Shown piece after piece: positions 24,821 through 34,417 of a DNA stretch of 64,000 bases (position 1 is the first letter of the stretch; every line of letters starts with the position of its first letter). The position numbers and the translations under genes are program-made. The DNA is from Topomyia yanbarensis. Lineage: Eukaryota > Arthropoda > Insecta > Diptera > Culicidae. The notes below the pieces were generated by a model. The model saw only the letters and a program-made list of their open reading frames with translations. It did no database searches and had not been told where the DNA came from. Where the stretch lies: assembly GCF_030247195.1 (NCBI RefSeq), contig NC_080671.1, positions 298,750,917 to 298,814,916 on the forward strand, in the 5' to 3' direction.

Positions 24821-25288
24821 TCAGCAATGAAAACTGCTTTTGAAACATCTCGACGAACCGACAGCAGATCGAGGGCGATAAGCAGACAGCGGTCCTGATA
24901 GCTTTAGCGGGTCCCTCCAAGGTAAATTACGAAGAGCAAAGCGAACAAATTTACGCTGAATAGCTTCTATGCGCTGGATGTCAATTTGGTAATGAGGTAA
25001 CCAAACAGTAGCATATTCGAGAGTAGAGCGAACTAAGGCACAATACAGCGCCTTTAAGCAATCGACATCGACGAAATGTTTAGTAACACGAAAAATGAAT
25101 CCTAAAAGCTTTGAGGCCTTGGAAAAAACATATTCTATGTGATCCTTAAAGCTAAGTTTAGGATCTAAAATAACTCCTAAGTTCCTCACAGAAGTTTCTC
25201 GCTTGAGAACAGTTTGCGAAATTTTGTAGTCGTATGTAATTAATGAGCGTTTGCAGGTGAAAGAGATGGCTGAAGCATTTAATAGCAT
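24821..25288 (-). pseudogene. Reverse transcriptase C-terminal (thumb) part
   Basis: Encodes LNASAISFT, then VRNLGVILDPKLSF, a standard post-palm block of non-LTR reverse transcriptases, and LVRSTLEYATVWLP and LPWRDP further on. The frame is cut off from the palm, which lies at 25290-25480 in another frame. There the RT catalytic box FADDCKLY is readable on the minus strand around 25366-25385, preceded by a GVPQG block near 25440-25460 with a stop just after it. Several frame breaks make the gene inactive. Confidence 0.85.
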
Positions 25289-25583
25289 TCTATTTATCTT
25301 ACACTAACTGTTTCTGTAGGGATTCTGCATCTTCAAGATTTTTATCTAGGAGGTATAGTTTGCAGTCATCAGCAAAAGATAGCTTCAAACAGCCTATTGC
25401 AAAGTTTATTCATTAAGATAGAGCAGAAATATGAAGGGTCCTAGATGCCCTGAGGAACACCAGAGCTGACTGCGAAAGGAGATGTAGTCTCCATTTTTAC
25501 TGTCGTTTCGCGACCAGTCAAATATGACTGAAGTCAATTCAGAAATGATCCACTGAAACCGAGCCTATTCAGTTTTGCTACAG

Positions 25584-26141
25584 TTATTTGATGGTTAATT
25601 TGGCCAAAAGCCGCGGTGAAATCGGTTCTTGTAATGATTTCAAAATAAAAGAAGTGCATGATACTAGATTCGTGGAAGTTGATCGATTAGGCATAAAGCC
25701 GTGTTGAGTTTCCGGTATGTAGTTCGAGAAATTATTGGCAATAAAATCCAGAACTATTAACTCAAACAGCTTAGACACGGCACATAATGCAATTCTGCGG
25801 TAATTAGAAATATCGGTTTTAATCCCCTTTTTGAAGCCTGGGAAGATATACGATTTTTTCCACGAAACGGGGAAAGTTTCTGACTGTAGAGAGGTATTGA
25901 AGAGCATTGCTAAAGGTACGAGAATATTATTTGAACAGTTTTTCAGTACTATGGATGGAATACCATCAGGTCCAGCGTTCGACGAGCGTAATTGGAGGAT
26001 GAGAGCCAATAGGAGAACGAAGAGAGACGTTGAAACCTGTTCATTGGTTAAGGTTTCATCGGACAGAACACTGCTGAAGAGTGTTCGGAACAAGTTGCAT
26101 ATATCAGGCAAGGCTGATGATTCAACTCCTTCGAGTGACAT
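25584..26141 (-). pseudogene. Reverse transcriptase N-terminal (fingers) part
   Basis: Contains GPDGIPSIVLKNC, the FKKGIKTDISNYRRIAL block and the QHGFMPNRSTSTNL block, which are RT motifs 0-2a of Jockey/CR1-group elements. The expected order upstream of the FADD box is kept, with one or more frameshifts in between. It is the same gene as 24821-25288, broken. Confidence 0.85.
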
Positions 26142-26265
26142 GTGAATTGGCAGTGCAGTTTCCTTTCTCTGTTCGTTGTCGTGGTTCCAGAAGCTTTTGG
26201 GGTCGGTTCTAAGATTATTCTGGATACGACGTAGGTAGGCAGAGTGGAGTGTTCTGTTCAGACGT

Positions 26266-26830
26266 TTAGATGTTGAGGTGTAAATAGTGCGCTCTCAATT
26301 GGAGAGAGGGCTGCTTCGTAAATTTGTATAGGGCGCGCCGTTTTGCACGTTTATAGCCTTTCAAGGTTGCATTAGACCAAGGTGGATGGATAGGCTCACG
26401 TCTGGTTTTCTTTGGTTCGAACTTACCGATTTCATACAGTAATATGTGCGTCCATAACATAGCAGCCGAGTTAGAATCGTGATTAGATAATAGAAAGCCC
26501 CAATACAATGATGACAAAAATTGATCATCAAATCGTACTTTTCATTTTTAAAATCGTAGTAAGTTATTTCAGCAATGTGCTCGAAAACGGCAGGTGTGTA
26601 TTCATAGATGCTAACTTCAAACTGATGGTGATGACGACAAATTTTGACAAGCGAAGAAGATTCAACGGTAGTTGAACACGAGTTTGTAAGTTCATGACTA
26701 TCAAAGCACATATCAAGCAGACGATTGATACTGTTACAATTATCGTTTAGTTGAACAAGACCAGCGATGTTATAAAGGTCAAGAAGCCGCCAGGTCGATG
26801 AAGTTATTGCAGAACATTTCGCGGTAATTG
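26266..26830 (-). pseudogene. Endonuclease C-terminus and EN-RT linker
   Basis: One frame (26361-26711, open further back to about 26830) shows LLDMCFDS and SSSLVKICRHHHQFEVSI, the end of an APE-type endonuclease domain. After a frameshift near 26515 a second frame (26266-26517) gives HPPWSNATLKGYKRAKRRALYKF, the Lys/Arg-rich linker usual before the RT domain. The catalytic N-terminal part of the endonuclease is absent. A second copy sits at 27937-28501. Confidence 0.75.
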
Positions 26831-27098
26831 TTTACTTTAGGTTCTACTTCCCTTGTAAGCGGAAAACATGCTTTTCTTTTAAAAATATGCTAGTTTAATG
26901 TTGTAGATTCTCAAAAAAAGGGGCGGAATGCGAAAATTATAATAATTCATTAATAAGTTTAAAAATAAGTTGTACCTACTAATCTTGCTCGTATGGTTAT
27001 TGTGCTCTCGAAAGTAAGGGTTTTGGCGAAGCTAGCTTAATGCGGCTATGCCGCATAACCGAGTCCAAGGATCCGCCGGACGAGGTAGCCTTGTTACT

Positions 27099-27429
27099 TG
27101 TCATCGGATTCGCAAGCAAACCTGTGATCCACTCGTTTGCCCGGTATACTCGAACATAGGGGCTATCCCTAGTTTTAAGCATACGAATGAAACGATGTGG
27201 CGTAGCCACATTAGGCAGCGGCAATATTTTATTTTTTGTCAATGAATACTATCCTATTGTTACTGAATAAGACATTGTTTAATGCCTAATGTGGCTACGC
27301 CACATCGATTTTTTCTAGTGCTATCCGACTTCGCTGCCGCTCAGTCGGACTTAAACTAGGGATAGCCCCTATGTTTGAGTACACCGGGCAAACGAGTGGA
27401 TCACAGGTTTGCTTGCGATTCCGATGTTG
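27099..27429. mobile_element. Foldback element, copy 1
   Basis: Left part (CGCAAGCAAACCTGTGATCC... to CTATCCCTAGTTT) is complementary to 27355-27429, and GATGTGGCGTAGCCACATTAGGC near 27193-27213 to 27288-27310. The right arm has about 45 extra bases. No coding content of its own. Confidence 0.7.
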
Positions 27430-27436
27430 GGAAATT

Positions 27437-27717
27437 ACCGAGCTGAATTATTAAGCGTTTTTTTTTTCAAAAAGACATATCTGCAATGAGTTACTCTCTT
27501 TGTTGACTTTCTATTCTGTTAATAATTCGGTCACTTTAACATTTATCCCTGAACTTTTTGCATAAAATGCTAGTTAAAACCACAGTCTTTCGATCTGTAC
27601 TGTGAAATAAGTGAAAAGTGTTATAGTGACGCCGTAAAAATCGAAAGAGAAAGTAAACAAAGAGAGTAACTCATTGCAGATATGTCTTTTTGAAAAAAAT
27701 GCTCAAGAATTGAGTGT
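27437..27717. mobile_element. MITE with ~80 bp TIRs, copy 1
   Basis: The left end GAATTATTAAGCG, a T run and AAAGACATATCTGCAATGAG are complementary to the right end CTCATTGCAGATATGTCTTT, an A run and GCTCAAGAATTGAG. It is about 280 bp long and non-coding. Confidence 0.75.
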
Positions 27718-28768
27718 GTGTTGTTGCGAGTTTCTTGCAAATGACGTGGAAGGAATAGGGACAAGTTGCATATATCAGGCAAGGCTGATGATTCAACTCC
27801 TTCGAGTGACATGTGAATTGGCAGTGCAGTTTCCTTTCTCTGTTCGTTGACGTGGTTCCAGAAGCTTTTGGGGTCGGTTCTAAGATTATTCTGGATACGA
27901 CGTAGGTAGGCAGAGTGGAGTGTTCTGTTCAGACGTTTAGATGTTGAGGTGTAAATAGTGCGCTCTCAATTGGAGAGAGGGCTGCTTCGTAAATTTGTAT
28001 AGGGCGCGCCGTTTTGCACGTTTATAGCCTTTCAAGGTTGCATTAGACCAAGGTGGATGGATAGGCTCACGTCTGGTTTTCTTTGGTTCGAACTTACCGA
28101 TTTCATACAGTAATATGTGCGTCCATAACATAGCAGCCGAGTTAGAATCGTGATTAGATAATAGAAAGCCCCAATACAATGATGACAAAAATTGATCATC
28201 AAATCGTACTTTTCATTTTTAAAATCGTAGTAAGTTATTTCAGCAATGTGCTCGAAAACGGCAGGTGTGTATTCATAGATGCTAACTTCAAACTGATGGT
28301 GATGACGACAAATTTTGACAAGCGAAGAAGATTCAACGGTAGTTGAACACGAGTTTGTAAGTTCATGACTATCAAAGCACATATCAAGCAGACGATTGAT
28401 ACTGTTACAATTATCGTTTAGTTGAACAAGACCAGCGATGTTATAAAGGTCAAGAAGCCGCCAAGTCGATGAAGTTATTGCAGAACATTTCGCGGTAATT
28501 GTTTACTTTAGGTTCTACTTCCCTTGTAAGCGGAAAACATGCTTTTCTTTTAAAAATATGCTAGTTTAATGTTGTAGATTCTTAAAAAAGGGGCGGAATG
28601 CGAAAATTATAATAATTCATTAATAAGTTTAAAAATAAGTTGTACCTGCTAATCTTGCTCGTATGGTTATTGTACTCTCGAAAGTAAGGGTTTTGGCGAA
28701 GCTAGCTTAATGCGGCTATGCCGCATAACCGAGTCCAAGGATCCGCCGGACGAGGTAGCCTTGTTACT

Positions 28769-29099
28769 TGTCATCGGATTCGCAAGCAAACCTGTGATCC
28801 ACTCGTTTGCCCGGTATACTCGAACATAGGGGCTATCCCTAGTTTTAAGCATACGAATGAAACGATGTGGCGTAGCCACATTAGGCAGCGGCAATATTTT
28901 ATTTTTTGTCAATGAATACTATCCTATTGTTACTGAATAAGACATTGTTTAATGCCTAATGTGGCTACGCCACATCGATTTTTTCTAGTGCTACCCGACT
29001 TCGCTGCCGCTCAGTCGGACTTAAACTAGGGATAGCCCCTATGTTTGAGTACACCGGGCAAACGAGTGGATCACAGGTTTGCTTGCGATTCCGATGTTG
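28769..29099. mobile_element. Foldback element, copy 2
   Basis: Duplicate of 27099-27429 carried along by the tandem duplication, with very few base differences. Confidence 0.7.
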
Positions 29100-29106
29100 G
29101 GAAATT

Positions 29107-29395
29107 ACCGAGCTGAATTATTGAGCGTTTTTTTTTTTTTTTTTTTTCAAGAAGACATATCTGCAATGAGTTACTCTCTTTGTTTACTTTCTCTTCTGTT
29201 AATAATTCGGTCACTTTAACATTTATCCCTGAACTTTTTGCATAAAATGCTAGTTAAAACCACAGTCTTTCGATCTGTACTGTGAAATAAGTGAAAAGTG
29301 TTATAGTGACGCCGTAAAAATCGAAAGAGAAAGTAAACAAAGAGAGTAACTCATTGCAGATATGTCTTTTTGAAAAAAACGCTCAAGAATTGAGT
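29107..29395. mobile_element. MITE with ~80 bp TIRs, copy 2
   Basis: Second copy of 27437-27717 within the tandem duplication, with an expanded T run in its left end. Confidence 0.75.
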
Positions 29396-29440
29396 GTGTG
29401 TTGTTGCGAGTTTCTTGCAAATGACGTGGAAGGAATAGGG

Positions 29441-30317
29441 CCTGGGACGAACTCCATAATCCATACTCAGCAAAACCAATGAAACCTATTTTATTATTAC
29501 ACTTACATGTGTGTGGTATTCAATTCATGATTGTAAAAAAAGGTTAGTTTAGTATTTTTCATACTTATTTGGCACCATCATCCATTCACGTTATCCCGTT
29601 TAGAGTTTTATTATTATTCACATTTGTTATGGTCAAAGACAAGTCTTCCACAGTTAATTCTTCATAAGACTGGTTAGTTTTGATGACGAATGTTTCTGAA
29701 ACTATTCATTTTATTTCACGGTCCACTAAAGATACAGATTTTCAAAACGGTACCTGTATTATTTATATTTGATGTCACATCATTCCATTCTACGGCTTCT
29801 TTCACTGCAGTTAGGGCAGCTGAGCCATTTGATGCTTCAGAGAGTATCATATTAATGGTCCGAACTTCGCCGCTTCTAACAGATACCAATCCCATTCGTT
29901 TGAGAAGATAGTTCTCATCATTTTTTGCACCACAAGTTGGATGATCAGATGGTGCAGTTTTCGGGCGTGTTTCTCGAAAACCAATTCCAGAGTTCTGAAG
30001 AATAGACAAGAAAATTAATTATTATAAACAGATCCGATATGACAAAATAAAACTAGAAGTGTATATCTACCGATCTTTGCTATTATTTTTCTGACTCAAT
30101 TATTCGACATTTTAACTTCAACGCATACTCCATATTCGAAAGCTAATTTTCAACATTATTTAGGCGAAACCACCCTTAAGCTTAATCTTAACTGTGTTAC
30201 CACAAAACCAATAACACTATATAGACTGAGCAAAATTATTGTTCAAAAGGTTCTTTAAAAGCCCTGATTTTGTTAGGGCATCAAAATGGTTTCTGAAACA
30301 AACATTAGTTGAAAAAA
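29441..30317. other. Intergenic segment with one candidate exon
   Basis: Mostly AT-rich and featureless apart from the candidate minus-strand exon at 29754-29994. Confidence 0.4.
29754..29994 (-). CDS. Candidate internal exon of an unknown gene
   Basis: On the minus strand a pyrimidine-rich acceptor (TTTTCTTGTCTATTCTTCAG) precedes an open stretch of 241 bases ending at AATACAG followed by GTACCG, a possible donor. The ~80 encoded residues include HPTCGAKNDENYLLKRMG, have mixed composition and no frame break, unlike the repeat-derived frames nearby. I do not recognise the family. It could be a real exon, a decayed exon or chance. Confidence 0.3.
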
Positions 30318-31026
30318 CCTGTTTTAATCCGCCTAGCGGTGCAATAGTACCTTTCTTAATCATGAACACGAGAATTTTTGCGTTTTTTTATATTCATAAA
30401 AAGCTTTCAAATATTAATATTACATTTTTATTATACACAACATGACAACTATATACAAGAAAGGAAATCATTATTCGAGTTCTAAAATTTTGTAAAAGAA
30501 AGAACAGCCACGGTAATATTAAATTGAAAAACTGGTATATGACCCTCCGGGCCTCCGTAAAAAGTCACTTTTCAGAGCAATCGCAATACCTTTCTATTGA
30601 CAAAGACAAAAAGGTACGAAATCGGCAAAGTCTCAAGTCAATTTTTATCAAAAAAAATTTTTTCGAGGTAACATAAAATCTCGACGTTTCATGCATTTTA
30701 AAGATGTTTGGCATCAAAAATACGAATTCGATTTCTAAAATTTCCCTTTGAAAAAAAAATTTCGGGTTCCGGCTTATATGGGAATTTCATATGTGACCGG
30801 ACGGTTTAGTCTATATTGCCGGAACCATATAAGCGATCCTTATCTGTGGGGATAATATAGCTTTCACTAAGTTTGTGAAAATCGGCCAAACCATTTCCGG
30901 GAAACTTATGTGAGTTTATTAATTTTGAAAGATAACCGCTTTTTCCGTGCACTTCCGGAACCGTCTATGGTGGTCAATGTAGTCAACGAAAGTTCGGTCA
31001 GTAACCTAGAACTGCAAATTAAAGTT

Positions 31027-31145
31027 CTATGCTATATTTCACCCTAAGGAGGAAAATTTGGTAAAAAAAACCAATCGCTAATCTATTCCGACAATGTGTT
31101 AGTGTCGGTTTCTGATGAGGCGAAGCCGAAACGCAACATAGTATG
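31027..31145 (+). mobile_element. 119 bp insertion with 11 bp target duplication
   Basis: AAATTAAAGTT occurs at 31016-31026 and again at 31146-31156. The related unit near 33169-33190 (CTGCAAATGTAAGTTGAGAG) lacks the insert, which gives the empty site. The inserted sequence contains a hammerhead-like core. Size, target duplication and ribozyme motif fit a fragment of a Penelope-like element or a small retrozyme-like retroposon. Confidence 0.7.
31096..31145 (+). ncRNA. Hammerhead ribozyme-like core
   Basis: CTGATGA (31112-31118), a three-pair stem II GGC-GAA-GCC (31119-31127) and GAAA (31128-31131) occur in the exact order and spacing of the hammerhead catalytic core. A hairpin CCGACA/TGTCGG lies just upstream (31088-31109). 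A convincing stem III and a clear UH cleavage site are not resolved: downstream GTA at 31141-31143 would give only a 2 bp stem III. It may be a decayed or dimer-dependent minimal hammerhead like those reported in Penelope-like elements. Confidence 0.45.
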
Positions 31146-31669
31146 AAATTAAAGTTGATTGAGAGACATTTTAGCGAAATTTTTACCTGTTTTGCTTTCA
31201 TCGGAGCAATGGTTTGAATCGGAATTTGGTTTGTGACCTCACATCACAACCCATAACTCTGGAACCGGATGTGACTACCATTCTGAATTTGGATACTTCC
31301 GCCGGGGCTTCCGGAACCGATGATGGCGGCCAATGTGGCCAAAGAGACCTTGAATGGCTGTTAGTGACCTAGTAATACAAATCCAAGACAATTTTTCACC
31401 TTTATACATTCATTGCAGAATTTGTTAAAATCGACATTTTCTGTGTGATCGTACTCATCACCCTATAATTCCAGAACCGGAAGTCGGATCCATTAAAAAT
31501 TTAATACCAGCCTATGGGAACGTTTTACCTTTCATTTGGGACTAAGTTAGTGAAAATTGGTTCAACCATCTCTGAGAAAAGTTAGTGAGATTGTGTTCGC
31601 GTGCACACACAGACGCACATGCACACACATACATACATAAACACACATACCTACATACACATACATACA

Positions 31670-32600
31670 CACACGCCGCCGGGGAACCACAAATCGCGTT
31701 TCGGAAGAAATTCTGCCGCCGGGTAACTCTCCGACGGTGTAGACTAGGTCCGTCACCGGGGACCAGGTGAGTAGTATCCGATATAGCACCGAGTTTGGGT
31801 CGTCGGGGCACCAGTGAACCGGACGTCAGGCTTCACCTGAATCGCCGGACCGACCTCGACACCCTACTGGGTAGCTCGTGAGTAGGCTGGATCCACCGTC
31901 GGGGATTAGACCGAGTAGACCGTGTCGAATAGCTAGCAGTGGGTCGTTGGGGCGCCAGAAAGCGGGAAACGCTTCACCCGGAATCGCTGGATGGACCTCA
32001 GCACCTACTGGCTGGCCCGTCGAGTAGGCTAAGTCCACCGCCGGGGACTAGACCGAGTAGACGGAAAATTCCGTTGCCGGGGAACTCTCAGTCGGAGTAG
32101 GATAATATCCAAGTTGATCTCGATAAAGCTGGGAACTAAATGGCTCAAGGAATCGGGTGTCGGTGTAGGGGGAAATTCCTCCGTCGGGGAACTATCGGTC
32201 GGAGGAAGGTGCGTTCATCGTTGGGGACTATCCAAGTAGATCGTGATAAGGCCGGGAGCTGAATGACTCGCAGAAACATGAGCTAAATGGCTCAATGAAT
32301 CAGCACCTAAACCACTCACAGGGATGAGAGCTAAACGGCTTGAACGGATGGAGACAAAAAGCAAGAGAAGAGTCGAGAGTTAAATCAAAGCTCATAGGTC
32401 GAGCGAGGTTCCGAGATAGAGCAGAAGAAAGAGGTGCGACGAAAGCACAACGAACCCCTCACGAAGTAATACGATGACGTAGTTCCGTGGGGAAGAAGGG
32501 GGTAAAAAGTAAGGAATGTTTTAGTGGTTAGGCACGAACGTGAGTCGTGAGTCCCACACAGTGCCAATACACTACAGGCCAGGCTTTTGAAGCTTTTTAA
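31670..32600. repeat. GC-rich section with ~142 bp degenerate repeats
   Basis: The block GTCCACCGCCGGGGACTAGA recurs in variant form near 31748, 31889 and 32031, each followed by CGAGTAG, giving a period near 142 bp. Further GCCGGGGAACT-type motifs continue to about 32220. Frames here (for example 31826-32038) are not convincing genes. The composition suggests a retroelement leader or a separate GC-rich repeat. Confidence 0.55.
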
Positions 32601-33600
32601 CCTTACTATACAAAAAAACATACATACACACACAGACATTTGCCGAACTCGACGAACTGAATCGAATGGTATATGTCATTCGGCCCTCCGGGCCTCCGTT
32701 AAAAAGTCAGTTTCAGAGCAATTGCAACACCTTTCTATTGAGAAAGGCAAAAAGGTGCAACATTGGCAGTCCAAAAAAGTCGACTTTTATCAAAAAAAAA
32801 AATTTTCGAGATGCCGTAAAATCTCGAACATGTTTGGAATCAAAAATACGAATTCGATTTTTGAAATTTCATGGGGTCCCCCTTTGAAAAAAAAATTCGG
32901 GTTCCGGCTTATATGGGAATTTCATATGTGACCGGACGGTTTAGTCTATATTTTCGGAACCATATAAGCGATCCCTACGAAATTGTATAGACATCTGTGG
33001 GATAATATAGCTATCATTTGGGACTAAGTTTGTGAAAATCGGCCCAACAATTTCCGGGAAACTCATGTCAGTTTATTAATTTTGGAAGACGACCGCTTTT
33101 CCCGGAACCGTCTGTGGTGGTCAATGTAGTTAACGAAAGGTCGGTTGGCCGTCAGTGACCTAGAACTGCAAATGTAAGTTGAGAGACATTTTAGCGTAAT
33201 TTTTACCTTTTTTGCTTTCATCGGAGTATCGGTTTGAATCGGAATTTGCATTGTGACCGCACATCACAAGCCATAACTCTGGAACCGGAATCCGGATCGG
33301 GATGAAATTTAATAGCCATTTACGGCGATAAACCATTCATTTGAGACTAAGTTTAATCAAATCGGTAAAGTCATCTTTAAGAAACCGATGTGACTGCTAT
33401 TCTGAATTTGAATACTTCCGCCGGGGCTTCCGGAACCGATGATGGCAGCCAATGTGGCCGAAGAGACTTTAAATGGCTGTTAGTGACCTAGTACTACAAA
33501 TCCAAGCAGATGTGCCCACATTTTGGAAAATTTTTCGCATTTATATCTTCATTGCAGAATTTATTAAAATCGACATTTTCTGTGTAATCGTACTCATCAC

Positions 33601-34417
33601 ACTATCGTATTCTAGTTGTAGGTTAAAACACAGAGAACAGACATGTAAGCTAGAACAAACTATCCCGAAAAACTTGTGTAAACTTTTAAATGAAAAACCT
33701 TTGAAAATCACCATCGCATACAGGTTTGCTTGCGTAAGTCACCATTGCATCCAAGTTTGCGTATAAATCCCGTATAGCGATCGCTGGTTGATCGAAGCGC
33801 CAGTCAGTGGCAAGATGCTACTTGCTGTTGTCATTTCAAAGCGACATTTTTATTTGTTACACAAGTTGAAAACTTTACTTGTATGTCCGTTCTCAGTAGT
33901 TAAAACTTCAAAATGTGGTTTTAAATGCTATACAGACTGTTATTTAAAATGCTCAATCTGCCAACTGGCTCAAGGGCTAATAGTAATAAGTCAAAATACT
34001 GTTGCATGTTACCCCACATGGGTAGTTAACATGGTTAAACCGTTATCTTGCGCGTATTTGAAATGGTAAACGACAATGTAACAAACAGTAACGTTTGCTA
34101 TTGTATACTCAATCTGTACGTAAGATATACAAATGATATGTTCTTACCATTGAAGTGGAGAAAGGAACGACATTCTACGACTGGTAGTACAAGATTATCT
34201 TTTAACATTTGACAGCACTATAGCTAAATTGCATTTCATTTTTCAACTGATTTTAAATTTTTTGAGTGTTCTGGAAAGAAGAAGAAATGACTTTCAACCA
34301 TATGCTATGTTATGTTGTTTTGTTAAAGATACTTTGCGGGTTTGTGTCAACAATATGAAAACAACCATAAATTTTTCCATGAAAACTATGAAAATTACTC
34401 AATATTCTTCTAAAAAA
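33601..34417. other. No gene seen
   Basis: Unique-looking AT-rich DNA. Frames at 33473-33766 and 33788-34069 show no recognisable domains. Confidence 0.4.

Larger units (their letters stand above)
24480..26860 (-). mobile_element. Jockey/CR1-like non-LTR retrotransposon, 5' truncated
   Basis: Minus-strand element with part of the endonuclease (about 26830-26515), an EN-RT linker, reverse transcriptase and a short 3' noncoding region (24480-24810). The 5' end is missing beyond about 26860. The part 26091-26860 is repeated at 27761-28530 as part of a tandem duplication. The 3' region matches the fragment at 2050-2893. Confidence 0.85.
26091..27760 (-). repeat. 1.67 kb tandem duplication, copy 1
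   Basis: Starts ACAAGTTGCATATATCAGGC and is followed directly by a second copy starting with the same string at 27761. Contents: endonuclease/linker part of the retrotransposon, a foldback element and a MITE. Confidence 0.9.
27761..29440 (-). repeat. 1.67 kb tandem duplication, copy 2
   Basis: Nearly identical to 26091-27760; the main difference is a longer T run near 29131-29148. It ends at GTGGAAGGAATAGGG, after which unrelated sequence follows. Confidence 0.9.
30318..33600 (-). mobile_element. Divergent relative of the head-plus-unit repeat family
   Basis: Begins CCTGTTTTAATCCGCCTAG like the elements at 22019 and 34418, and contains the GACCCTCCGGGCCTCCG and CCTTTCTATTG hairpin-type blocks (about 30541-30610, again 32680-32745), CCGGAACC blocks and (AC)n tracts. 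Two diverged units (about 30600-31660 and 32750-33600) flank a GC-rich section at 31670-32600. A 119 bp insertion lies in the first unit. Confidence 0.65.

Noticed and set aside
27048..27245. Frames within the foldback element, repeated at 28718-28915
   Set aside because: They lie across palindrome arms and duplicate with them.
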